Below are positions 27,186 through 35,307 of a DNA stretch of 64,000 bases, piece after piece (the stretch's first letter is position 1; the number at the start of each line of letters is the position of its first letter). Source of the DNA: Segatella hominis (GTDB taxonomy: Bacteria; Bacteroidota; Bacteroidia; Bacteroidales; Bacteroidaceae); the NCBI RefSeq assembly GCF_019249725.2, contig NZ_CP137559.1, positions 3,165,001 through 3,229,000 of the forward strand, given 5' to 3'. The position numbers and the translations under genes are program-made. A model generated the notes under the pieces. That model searched no databases and was not told the origin of the DNA. It worked only from the letters and a program-made list of their open reading frames with translations.

Positions 27186-27321
27186 CGATGCGTTTGATAA
27201 GCTCTGACTTACCGATTCTACGCCTACCATAAATGACGATAAACTGAGTATCTTCTCTATGAAGGGCTTCATTCATTCGCTCTAATTCTGCCCCTCTATC
27301 TATGAGTTTCTTAAATTCCAT
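27181..27321 (-). pseudogene. AAA ATPase, N-terminal fragment
   Basis: Reading the minus strand from the ATG at 27321-27319, 47 residues look like the start of an archaeal-type ATPase (DUF234 family): MEFKKLIDRGAELERMNEAL, then FIVIYGRRRIGKSELIKRIVK with a Walker A. The homology then ends at about 27181, where the frame reads through antisense Fic sequence. The rest of the ATPase is missing. Confidence 0.7.
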
Positions 27322-27568
27322 AAGCTTTGCGTTAGAAATATCTTGCACAAAGATAATCTTTTTCAAAGATATTTCCAAATGTCTGATAATTAAAGTGATA
27401 TTTATTATTGAACTTTAACTAAAGTTACTTGCTTGGATAATCAGCTTCGTTTGCATAACGAATAAGAAACTTAAGAAATATGGGGAATGCGTCATAAGAA
27501 AAATTGCAGATTCTTGATGCAATATTTATGGAATTGTGCCGTTTTTCTTATATAATCATTCTCAAAAT

Positions 27569-28300
27569 ATGAATAGTATGAAAAAGTATATGATGGCAGT
27601 CGCCTTGATGGTGCTTTCTGTAATGGCAGCCGTGGCGCAAGATGTAGAAAATCCTGTGGGGAAAATATCTGTTATCCCTCGCATTGGTGTGGTGCTCTCT
27701 AATTGGAGTAATAATAAAATCTATTTCACGACTGAAGAAAATGCTGACTATATGAAATCCAAATATCAAGCTGGATTTATGGGCGGTGTTGACTTCGAAT
27801 ATCGGGCTACTGAACAGGTGGGCATCAGCTTGGGAGCTTATTATGCCAAACAGGGTTTCCGATGGCCAAGTTATCAGACGGAAAGTAAGGATAATGGCAA
27901 GACGGTGCTGACGGGGTACAACAACCAGCACGTGGATCTGAACTATATTCAAGTGCCTCTGATGGTGAAGGCCTACGTCACACGCCAGTTGGCTTTGCTA
28001 CTGGGCGTACAGGCTGGCTTCCTCTTGGGTGATGCTAAATATAAGGGGGATTCTTCGGAAATTACGATTGATAATTCCGGCCATTCGGTGTATGAGGAGA
28101 AAGAATCCTTTGATGAGAAATGGCCAGCTAAGAAATGTGATGTTGCTATTCCGATTGGCGTGGCTTACGAGTATCAGAATGTGATATTGGATGCGAGATA
28201 TCAGTTAGGATTGAGCAAGGTGGATAAGATGGCCAATATGCCAAGCCAGTCTAAGACGAATGCCTTTACGGTTTCTGTGGGCTATCGTTTTACGCTGTAA
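27569..28300 (+). CDS. Outer-membrane beta-barrel protein (PorT-like)
   Basis: A 243-residue secreted barrel. After the signal peptide (MKKYMMAVALMVLSVMAAVAQD) come alternating strands such as ISVIPRIGVVLSNWSN, AGFMGGVDFEYRATEQVGISLGAYYAKQGFRW, LNYIQVPLMVKAYVTRQLALLLGVQAGFLLG, and a final strand FTVSVGYRFTL ending in aromatic-Leu as barrels do. This matches the PorT/OmpA-barrel-like family of Bacteroidota. Function unknown. It appears intact although its neighbours on both sides are broken. The ATG at 27569 or 27578 may be the start. Confidence 0.85.
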   Translation: MNSMKKYMMAVALMVLSVMAAVAQDVENPVGKISVIPRIGVVLSNWSNNKIYFTTEENADYMKSKYQAGFMGGVDFEYRATEQVGISLGAYYAKQGFRWPSYQTESKDNGKTVLTGYNNQHVDLNYIQVPLMVKAYVTRQLALLLGVQAGFLLGDAKYKGDSSEITIDNSGHSVYEEKESFDEKWPAKKCDVAIPIGVAYEYQNVILDARYQLGLSKVDKMANMPSQSKTNAFTVSVGYRFTL

Positions 28301-28412
28301 TTCTTCTCTCTTAATCCCCTGATGCAGGGAAAATCAATCATTTATTGCATCCAAAAGAATTTGTTAATAAGTATTCTTCTTATTTGATTCGTATTAATAA
28401 TAAACAATAACG

Positions 28413-29190
28413 ATGAAAATAGGAAGAATACTTTTTTTGATGTCTGCTCTTGCCTTCTCGCAAGCGGGAATGGCAAATCATCAGGCTTCGGATAAGAACT
28501 CTGCGGCAGACAAGATGTGGGTGCTTGATGTGGATAAGCAATTAGAATATTGCCACAAGCAAGTGAGTAGAGCCTTGGATGAATTGCGCCAGAAGGATGG
28601 CTGTTATGACTTCTCGATGGAACCGCGCAATATCCTGAAGGGCGACAGACTGAAGGGATGGAACTGCCGCAAGGCAACTCCTGAGGAGTGGTGCGACGGA
28701 TTCTGGCCGGGCATTCTCTGGATGGATTATCAGAACACCAAGGATGAGGCTGTACGCAAGGCAGCTGCTATCATGTGGCAGTATATGATACCATCAATGG
28801 CGATCTCATCAAAGGTGTGACCCATCAGGGCTATGCTGACCATTCGATGTGGGCAAGAGGACAGAGCTGGGCCATCTACGGCTATACGATGGTTTATCGC
28901 TATACGCACAACAGGGTATTCCTGGACTTCGCTCAGAAAGTGACCGACATCTATATCAAGCGATTGAAGGAAACGAGCGATGATCTCGTTCCTCTCTGGG
29001 ATATGGATGATCCTCGTGGGGTGAAAGGTGGCGCTCCTAAGGACGCCAGTGCTGCTTGTGTTGTGGCAGATGCCTTGTTGGAACTCCAGCAGTATGTGGG
29101 AGGTGAGAAAGGTGAGGAGTATAAGCTGTTTGCCTTGCAGTCTTTGGCTCAGTTGAGTACAGACCGATACCAGAGTGGCAAGAAAAATGT
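28413..29190 (+). pseudogene. GH88-like unsaturated glucuronyl hydrolase, internally deleted and frameshifted
   Basis: Frame one (28413 to about 28785) reads a signal peptide and the family start: NHQASDKNSAADKMWVLDVDKQLEYCHKQVSRALDEL and CDGFWPGILWMDYQNT. A second frame (from about 28781) picks up KGVTHQGYADHSMWARGQSWAIYGYTMVYRYT and KDASAACVVADALLELQQYV, which belong to the C-terminal half. The middle segment, roughly 100-120 residues, is gone and the two halves are out of frame; the C-terminal end is also lost around 29190. GH88 enzymes remove unsaturated uronic acid from oligosaccharides. Not functional. Confidence 0.8.
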
Positions 29191-29296
29191 TGCTTGTAGC
29201 TGTTTCATAATTATTTGCTTTAAATTGATGAATATGCTGCAAAGATACATATATTTTATGAAAATGCACCGGTTTTAGTGCACTTTTTATAAAGAA

Positions 29297-29316
29297 TTGC
29301 ACTGAACTCAGTGCAA
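29297..29316 (+). terminator. Short hairpin with T-run after the GH88 remnant
   Basis: TTGCACTGA pairs with TCAGTGCAA, followed by TTTT. It sits just before the duplicated signal-peptide fragment. Confidence 0.45.
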
Positions 29317-29323
29317 TTTTGCT

Positions 29324-29400
29324 TCTTTTGATGCCTGCTCTTGCTTTCTCACAAGTGGGAATGACAAATAATCAGTCTTCGGATAAGAGGTCTGTGGCAG
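29324..29400 (+). repeat. Second copy of the GH88 gene's signal-peptide region
   Basis: About 76 bases match 28434-28509 at roughly 66 of 76 positions and encode the same stretch (ALAFSQVGMTNNQSSDK against ALAFSQAGMANHQASDK). It is a leftover of a second paralogous gene start, closing with an early stop. Confidence 0.75.
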
Positions 29401-29582
29401 AATTATGTATATGTTATTCAATCTAAGTCTATTCTCCTAATAGATTCCATATGATAGATATATAAACGATATGATATATCCTTCTTTGTAATTATTTCCT
29501 TCCGAATTTTACCTGCACAGGGTTTGAATTGGGTATGCAGAAATATTGCGAAAGTATGAAAGGACATTAGTTTCATGTATAT

Positions 29583-29617
29583 ATACTAAATAACGTATTC
29601 CTTACGTTATTTAGTAT
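29583..29617. promoter_or_regulatory. Perfect 15-bp inverted repeat before the TraB/GumN gene
   Basis: ATACTAAATAACGTA (29583-29597) and TACGTTATTTAGTAT (29603-29617) are exact complements around a five-base spacer. The gene starts 18 bases later. There is no T-run, so it looks more like an operator or leader hairpin than a terminator. Confidence 0.5.
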
Positions 29618-29635
29618 GGTTTAAATTTTAAGAAA

Positions 29636-30628
29636 ATGAAGAAAAATAGAAAAGGAGGAAGCCTTCTTGGCTTGCTGGTTTTATTCTTTGCGGTATGTTT
29701 CTGTAGTGGATGTCGAGGTTGCTCGAAAGTGAAATTGAACAGCCAGAAGGATGGTATGCTGTGGGAAATATCTGGTAACGGATTGTCGCACAAATCATAC
29801 TTGTTTGGTACGATGCATGGTGGCGGGCATAACTTTACACAGAAAGAAATCTTCACGGCGTTTCCTCAGTTGGATGAGGTCTTAGAGGATGTGTCTTGTA
29901 TGTATCTTGAGCAGAGTAAAAATTTTAATGATTCTGCTGTTGTTGCTGATTGTATGGCATCTGCTTCTGTCTTTATGAAAGCAGATGAAGCAAGCGATTA
30001 TAATACGTTGCCTCAAGGTGAAAGCTATCATGGTTTATATGATAATGAAGAGCAGTTTCGGCTTGTAGATAACTTTTTCTGCGAAAAGTTGCACCGATCT
30101 TCTTATGTGCAATTTAAACCTGCATACTGGGTGGAGCGCCTTCGATTGATGAAGATAAAGGGGAATGTTAAGGCTGTAAGTGTTGATGATTGTCTATATC
30201 GTGATGCATTGCAGAAGAATATTAAAGTTTTTGGATTGGAAACTTATGAGGAATTGGCAAGGACAATGGTAGAAACAATAAGGGATACTGCCGAATACCA
30301 TAAGAGTTTGAAAGAGCAAGCTGTGGATTTATATAATGTGATTTCTCAAATTGAAAAGGTGTCGGCTTCAGTACCTTGCCATGAAATGTATTTGTCTGGT
30401 GAATTAGAGAAGCTATATACCCATAGTCAGTCTTTAATTCCCAAAGGAGTGGATGACTCGAAAATGGTAGCCGAAAGAAATATCAAATGGTTGAAAAAGA
30501 TAGAAGGTCATTTAAAGGATAGGGCTTGTTTGATAGCCGTTGGAGTGATGCATCTCCCAGGAGATAAAGGCTTGATATCCTTGTTGCGAGATAAAGGATA
30601 TGTTGTGCAACCTGTAAGAAGTGAATAA
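29636..30628 (+). CDS. TraB/GumN family protein, probable secreted or lipid-anchored
   Basis: A 330-residue TraB/GumN (Tiki-like) protein. An N-terminal hydrophobic segment with cysteines (LLVLFFAVCFCSGCRGC) suggests a lipoprotein or secretion signal. Family blocks: LWEISGNGLSHKSYLFGTMHGG near residue 40 (conserved GxxxH-type motif), the long helical middle, and VGVMHLPGDKGLISLLRDKGYVVQPV at the end, in which the G-V-x-H-L-P-G-x(2)-G-L motif is complete. Proteins of this fold are metalloproteases in animals (Tiki); in bacteria the role is unclear. The perfect hairpin at 30638-30663 likely ends the transcript. Confidence 0.85.
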   Translation: MKKNRKGGSLLGLLVLFFAVCFCSGCRGCSKVKLNSQKDGMLWEISGNGLSHKSYLFGTMHGGGHNFTQKEIFTAFPQLDEVLEDVSCMYLEQSKNFNDSAVVADCMASASVFMKADEASDYNTLPQGESYHGLYDNEEQFRLVDNFFCEKLHRSSYVQFKPAYWVERLRLMKIKGNVKAVSVDDCLYRDALQKNIKVFGLETYEELARTMVETIRDTAEYHKSLKEQAVDLYNVISQIEKVSASVPCHEMYLSGELEKLYTHSQSLIPKGVDDSKMVAERNIKWLKKIEGHLKDRACLIAVGVMHLPGDKGLISLLRDKGYVVQPVRSE

Positions 30629-30637
30629 AAATAAGTT

Positions 30638-30663
30638 GGGCTGCCAGAATATTCTGGCAGCCC
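30638..30663 (+). terminator. Perfect palindrome after the TraB/GumN gene
   Basis: GGGCTGCCAGAAT and its exact complement ATTCTGGCAGCCC abut with no spacer, spanning 26 bases. Probable terminator of the preceding gene. The 105 bases that follow show nothing else. Confidence 0.8.
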
Positions 30664-30768
30664 TATTACGTTAGTATGTTATGAAAAATTTGAGAGAAAT
30701 GAAACTTCACAGTTTCGAATTGTTTTACTAAACATGATTCTTTTTATATAGAGAAAGCATAGAAATTA

Positions 30769-31269
30769 CTACTTTAATATGGTGGGAGAGGCTTGATCAA
30801 CAGTCATTTTGTCGATGCTGGTGTGCTGCATGGAATCTACCTTGGCAGAATCTCCACTCAATGCAACAGAAGCGCCTCTTGTCGCCTTGATAACTCCCAC
30901 GTTTTCAACATTCTGAGAATCTTCCTGGAATGGAACCTGAGCAGCATTGCCCAAAGTGAGGAAGATGGCTACGACAGCGGCAGCCTTGAATAATGGCTTC
31001 AGGCGCTCTGTCAGCGATACAACCTTTGCCTTGTTAGGCTCCTTGGTGTATTCATCTTCGATCATAGCCATCATCTTCTGGTCGAACTCCTCTCCCAAAG
31101 CCTCGTTCTTGGTCTCGCTCAACTCATAGGCAAAGAGAGACTTATACGGCTCCAGCTCGGCAGGAAGTTCATCCTGGCTGAAGAATGTGCGGAGGATGTT
31201 CTCTTCTTCCAAAGAGGTCTCGCACTTCCAGTAGCGTTCCAAAAGTTGGTTGATGTACTTATAATCCAT
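30769..31269 (-). CDS. Single-pass membrane protein, probable anti-sigma factor
   Basis: A 166-residue protein with a charged N-terminal half (residues 1-85), one hydrophobic helix (LFKAAAVVAIFLTLGNAA, about 95-112) and a short periplasmic tail with KVDSMQ... segments. It overlaps the upstream ECF sigma gene by eleven bases, so the two are translationally coupled, which is the usual anti-sigma layout. No zinc-anti-sigma motif (HxxxCxxC) is seen. Similar small proteins are sometimes mislabelled in databases, so the name is positional inference. Confidence 0.7.
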   Translation of the reverse strand: MDYKYINQLLERYWKCETSLEEENILRTFFSQDELPAELEPYKSLFAYELSETKNEALGEEFDQKMMAMIEDEYTKEPNKAKVVSLTERLKPLFKAAAVVAIFLTLGNAAQVPFQEDSQNVENVGVIKATRGASVALSGDSAKVDSMQHTSIDKMTVDQASPTILK

Positions 31270-31771
31270 ATCTGTCGAATTGTTGAAATCTTTGTTTTAC
31301 TGTCTGACGAGCTCTGAAGATATTTACTTTTACTTGTTCCTCGGTTATTTCCAGGATTTCAGCTATTTCCCTGTATGCTTTTCCTTCGATATCTCTCAGT
31401 TGCAGGCAGGAGCGCTGTTTCTCTGGCAGCTCGTCTATCATTTTCCTCACGATGTCCAGCTTGTCTTTCTGAATCATTCGCTCGGATGGGGTAGAAGCGG
31501 TGTCTGGCTGCTCTATCTTCTCGTTTTCTATCGAATCATTCTGATTTTCTTTCTTTTTGATGCGATCGAGCGAGAGATTGCGGGCAATGGTTAGGCTGAA
31601 TGCCTCGATGGATTCCAAATCCTGCCATCTTTCGCGGGCGTTCCAGACTTTAATCATTGTATCCTGCACGACATCTTCTGCTTCCTCTCTGTTGAGAGTA
31701 ATGCGCAGAGCCAGTCTGAAGAGTTTATTCTTCAGTGGCAAAACATCGTTTCGGAAACTGATTTCTTTCAT
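31259..31771 (-). CDS. ECF (sigma-70 family) RNA polymerase sigma factor
   Basis: A 170-residue sigma factor. Region 2: VLPLKNKLFRLALRITLNREEAEDVVQDTMIKVWNARERW, then EAFSLTIARNLSLDRIKKKE. Region 4: LPEKQRSCLQLRDIEGKAYREIAEILEITEEQVKVNIFRARQTVKQRFQQ with a clear helix-turn-helix. It belongs to the FecI-like/ECF class widespread in Bacteroidota, but there is no FecR or TonB receptor adjacent. It overlaps the following membrane protein gene, the probable anti-sigma. Confidence 0.93.
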   Translation of the reverse strand: MKEISFRNDVLPLKNKLFRLALRITLNREEAEDVVQDTMIKVWNARERWQDLESIEAFSLTIARNLSLDRIKKKENQNDSIENEKIEQPDTASTPSERMIQKDKLDIVRKMIDELPEKQRSCLQLRDIEGKAYREIAEILEITEEQVKVNIFRARQTVKQRFQQFDRYGL

Positions 31772-31867
31772 CCCTCTATTATCAATGACGACTATGTTAT
31801 AAGAAAGTTACAACCAATCTTAAATTATTTCTATTTTTAACTCTTATTAAGAAATGAAGGGCAAATG

Positions 31868-31905
31868 AATTCTTCACTCTTCGTTCTTCACTCTTTACTT
31901 AATCA
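31868..31905. repeat. Dispersed intergenic repeat (TTCACTCTTCGTTCTTCACTC family)
   Basis: The motif TTCACTCTTCGTTCTTCAC occurs here, again at about 32719-32747 and, inverted, at about 51953-51982. All three copies lie just beyond stop codons. It looks like a family of short genome-wide intergenic repeats. Confidence 0.7.
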
Positions 31906-32665
31906 CCGTTCCGTGCTTTCCGTCAATGGCAGTAGCGAGGGTGATAATCACTTCCTTTACTCCTGCATCGATGGCTGCGAGTGCATTCTCCAATTTTGGA
32001 ATCATGCCACCTGCTACGGTTCCGTCTGCTTTGTATCTCTCAAAATCGGCGTGGGTAATCACTGGAATCACGCTATCGTCATCGTCTGGATTGCTGAGTA
32101 CGCCTTTCTTTTCAAAACTGTATATCAATGTCACATCGTAGTAAGGTGCCAGTGCCTTGGCGGTCTCGCTGGCGATGGTGTCGGCATTGGTATTGAGGAT
32201 ATTGCCCTTGCCGTCATGGGTCAGCGGAGCCATTACTGGGGTGATGTTTTCTTCCAGCAATGTCTGAAGCATCTTGCCGTTGGCACGTTCCACATCGCCT
32301 ACAAAGCCGAAGTCGATACCGTCCTTCAATGGGCGCTTATGACTGTGGATGACATCCATATCGGCTCCTGTCAGACCTAATGCATTCACACCGTTTGCCT
32401 GGAGTTTTGCCACCAGGTTTTTGTTGACCAGTCCACCATAAACCATGGTCACCACTTCCAGCATGTCTGCATCGGTGATACGGCGACCGTTCACCATCTT
32501 GCTCTCGATGCCAAGGGCTGCAGCTACCTTGGTGGCACGGCGACCACCGCCATGCACCAATACCTTCTTGCCAGGAATGGCTGCGAAATCCTTCAGGAGC
32601 TGTGCCAACTGCTCGCTGTCTTCTACAATGGCACCGCCTACCTTTACTACTGTTACTTTTTCCAT
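31895..32665 (-). CDS. argB: Acetylglutamate kinase
   Basis: A 256-residue ArgB that phosphorylates N-acetylglutamate, the second step of arginine synthesis. The start VVKVGGAIVEDSEQLA, then VLVHGGGRRATKVAAALG, NGRRITDADMLEVVTMVYGGLVNKNLVAKLQ (glutamate and ATP-binding motifs), ALGLTGADMDVI and GNILNTNADTIASETAKAL are family signatures. I chose the ATG at 32665; a longer frame upstream only adds repeat-derived sequence. It follows speA on the same strand (about 80 bases away), linking arginine synthesis with arginine use. Confidence 0.95.
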   Translation of the reverse strand: MEKVTVVKVGGAIVEDSEQLAQLLKDFAAIPGKKVLVHGGGRRATKVAAALGIESKMVNGRRITDADMLEVVTMVYGGLVNKNLVAKLQANGVNALGLTGADMDVIHSHKRPLKDGIDFGFVGDVERANGKMLQTLLEENITPVMAPLTHDGKGNILNTNADTIASETAKALAPYYDVTLIYSFEKKGVLSNPDDDDSVIPVITHADFERYKADGTVAGGMIPKLENALAAIDAGVKEVIITLATAIDGKHGTVIK

Positions 32666-32746
32666 TGTTATAATGTTTAATGTGTAGTGTTTAATGTTTA
32701 ATAGAAAAGCAATTGAATTTTTCACTCTTCGTTCTTCACTCTTCAC

Positions 32747-34639
32747 TTACTGAAGATAAGTGTATCCGAAGAGACCATTGCGATAGGTGCCCAAGAATTC
32801 CTTGCCTTCATCGAGCGAAATCTTGCCTTCCTTCACACTCTTGGTCACCCACTGCTCCAACTGGCGGACGAGTTTCTTAGGATTGTACTGAACGTAGTCC
32901 AAAACCTCTTCCACGGTCTCGCCGTCGAATATCTGGTCGATGCAGTACTTGCCGTCCTTTACAGAGATATGGGCAGCATTGGTGTCGCCGAAGAGATTGT
33001 GCATATCTCCCAGAATTTCCTGATAAGCTCCTACGAGGAACACACCGAGATAGTATGGCTCGTTCTTCTTCAATGGATGAAGTGGGAGTACGTTGCCGAT
33101 ATGACCATCGGTCACGAAATTCGCTATCTTGCCGTCGCTGTCGCAGGTGATGTCCTGCAAGGTGGCATTACGGGTAGGACGCTCGTCCAGGCGCTGGATA
33201 GGCATGATAGGGAAGAGCTGGTCGATGGCCCAACTGTCTGGCAGGCTCTGGAACAGGGAGAAGTTGCAGAAATACTTGTCTGCAAGAATCTTGTCCAATC
33301 CTCTGAGTTCCTCCGGTACATGCTTCATGTGCTTGGAAAGACTGTTGATTTCGTGGCACACGCTCCAGTACATCGCCTCAATCTCTGCACGGGTCTTCAG
33401 ATCTACGATGCCGTGAGAGAAGAGCTGCAATGCCTCTTCACGTATCTGCTCTGCATCATGCCAGTCTTCCAGCATGTTGCGCGGATTCAGATTGTCCCAT
33501 ATCTCATACAGGTCCTTGACCAACTGGTGGTCGGTTTCCTTTGCCTCAAACTCCTCTGGCATTTCCGGCAGGGAAGCGGTCTCCAATACGTCGATGACCA
33601 ATACGGAGTGGTGGGCTGAAAGCGAACGGCCACTCTCGGTGATGAGGTTAGGATGCTCGATATTATTCTTGTTGGCTGCATCCACGAAGGTATAGACACA
33701 GTCGTTCACATATTCCTGGATGGAGTAGTTCACGGAACTTTCGCTGCTGGAAGAGCGGGTGCCGTCGTAATCCACGCCAAGACCACCACCACAATCTACG
33801 AAATCTACATTGTAGCCCATCTTGTGGAGGTTGATATAGAACTGTGCTGCTTCGCGGAGGGCAGTCTGGATACGGCGGATCTTGGTAATCTGGCTTCCGA
33901 TGTGGAAGTGGATGAGGCGCAGGCAGTCGTGGAAGCCCATCTCCTCTATCTTGTTGAGGGCGGTAAGGAGTTCGGCACTTGTCAAACCGAACTTCGATGC
34001 ATCGCCACCACTCTCTGCCCATTTGCCAGAGCCTGAAGAAGCGAGCTTGATGCGGATGCCGATGTTGGGTTTTACATTGAGTTTGTTAGCCACCTTGGCG
34101 ATGATGTCCAGCTCGTTGAGTTTCTCCACCACGATGAAGATGCGCTTGCCCATCTTCTGTGCCAGCAAGGCAAGTTCGATATAACTCTCGTCCTTGTAAC
34201 CGTTGCAGATGATGAGCGAGTCGCTCTGAGCCTGCACGGCAATGACGGCATGAAGTTCTGGTTTGGAACCCGCCTCCAGTCCGAGGTTGAACTTCTTACC
34301 GTGAGAGATGATTTCCTCCACGACAGGCTGCATCTGGTTTACCTTGATAGGATAGATGACAAAGTTTTCTCCCTTGTATCCATACTCTTCCTTGGCTTTC
34401 TGAAAACAGCTGGCTGTCTTCTCAATGCGGTTGTCGAGGATGTCTGGGAAACGGAGCAATACAGGAGCGTTGATGTCCCGTAAAGCCAACTCGTCCATGA
34501 TGTCGCGCAGGTCTATCTGCGTATTGTCCTTGCATGGAGTTACATAGACATCACCCTTTTCGTTGATGCCAAAGTAAGAAGTGCCCCAACCGCTGATGTT
34601 GTAGAGCTCCTTCGAGTCTTCAATAGTCCATTTCTTCAT
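32747..34639 (-). CDS. speA: Biosynthetic arginine decarboxylase
   Basis: A 630-residue PLP enzyme that turns arginine into agmatine for putrescine and spermidine synthesis. The PLP-binding lysine is in NFVIYPIKVNQMQPVV, and later blocks are GLEAGSKPELHAVIA, RLIHFHIGSQ (H-F-H-x-G-S), VDCGGGLGVDYDGT and ITESGRSLSAHHSVLV, as in SpeA. The length of 630 matches. It lies just upstream of argB in transcription order. Confidence 0.96.
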   Translation of the reverse strand: MKKWTIEDSKELYNISGWGTSYFGINEKGDVYVTPCKDNTQIDLRDIMDELALRDINAPVLLRFPDILDNRIEKTASCFQKAKEEYGYKGENFVIYPIKVNQMQPVVEEIISHGKKFNLGLEAGSKPELHAVIAVQAQSDSLIICNGYKDESYIELALLAQKMGKRIFIVVEKLNELDIIAKVANKLNVKPNIGIRIKLASSGSGKWAESGGDASKFGLTSAELLTALNKIEEMGFHDCLRLIHFHIGSQITKIRRIQTALREAAQFYINLHKMGYNVDFVDCGGGLGVDYDGTRSSSSESSVNYSIQEYVNDCVYTFVDAANKNNIEHPNLITESGRSLSAHHSVLVIDVLETASLPEMPEEFEAKETDHQLVKDLYEIWDNLNPRNMLEDWHDAEQIREEALQLFSHGIVDLKTRAEIEAMYWSVCHEINSLSKHMKHVPEELRGLDKILADKYFCNFSLFQSLPDSWAIDQLFPIMPIQRLDERPTRNATLQDITCDSDGKIANFVTDGHIGNVLPLHPLKKNEPYYLGVFLVGAYQEILGDMHNLFGDTNAAHISVKDGKYCIDQIFDGETVEEVLDYVQYNPKKLVRQLEQWVTKSVKEGKISLDEGKEFLGTYRNGLFGYTYLQ

Positions 34640-34700
34640 TTTCTGTTCTTGTTCTTGCTATTAGTCTGTATTATAAATGTTGTTTTGATATTGACGTGAT

Positions 34701-34737
34701 AAAGGTAAGCTACCTTTTTCTGAGGGTGCTTACCTTT
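34701..34737. terminator. Hairpin between aroK and speA
   Basis: AAAGGTAAGC pairs with GCTTACCTTT, with an inner ACC/GGT pairing. It lies after aroK (minus strand) and before speA; the T-tail is weak, so it may be a terminator or a leader hairpin of speA. Confidence 0.5.
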
Positions 34738-34752
34738 ACTGCTCATTCTTTT

Positions 34753-35280
34753 TTAAATGCCCAACTGCTTGCGTAGCTGCTGGACGGTATCATTGATTTT
34801 ATCGAAATCATCCATCACGCTGATGTCGAATATATGCTTTGCTTTGCTGTAGAAAGGCTCGCGCTGCTTGAGCTGTTCTTTGATGAATACCTGAACCTCC
34901 TCTGGTGTCTTGTTGAGCAGCAGAGGGCGTACTCCCTTGCCCATCTTCAGATGTTCGTAAAGTGTTTCTGCGGATGCCTTCAGATAGACGGTTTCTCCGC
35001 ATTGGTTCATATAGTCTATGTTGTCGAAGAAGCAAGGTGTGCCTCCTCCGCAACTGACGATAACATTTTCAAACTCAGCTACTTCGTGCAGCATGTTGTG
35101 CTCTATCTGTCGGAATCCCTCTTCTCCCATTTCGTCGAAGATTTGCTTCACGGTCTTGCGCATCCTGCTTTCTATATACCAATCCAGGTCATAAAACATG
35201 ACGCCGAGTTCCTTGGCAAGGGCTTTGCCGACAGTTGTTTTGCCGGCGCCCATATATCCTATGATGATGATTGATTTCAT
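34753..35280 (-). CDS. aroK: Shikimate kinase
   Basis: A 175-residue shikimate kinase, fifth step of the aromatic amino acid pathway. Walker A IIGYMGAGKTTVGKALAKELG at the N-terminus, FYDLDWYIESRM (shikimate-binding Asp), VIVSCGGGTPCF (GGG motif), and VRPLL (lid region). Length is standard. Same strand as topA upstream and speA downstream. Confidence 0.95.
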   Translation of the reverse strand: MKSIIIIGYMGAGKTTVGKALAKELGVMFYDLDWYIESRMRKTVKQIFDEMGEEGFRQIEHNMLHEVAEFENVIVSCGGGTPCFFDNIDYMNQCGETVYLKASAETLYEHLKMGKGVRPLLLNKTPEEVQVFIKEQLKQREPFYSKAKHIFDISVMDDFDKINDTVQQLRKQLGI

Positions 35281-35307
35281 TTCTCTCTTGTTGTTCTATC
35301 TGCGTTT

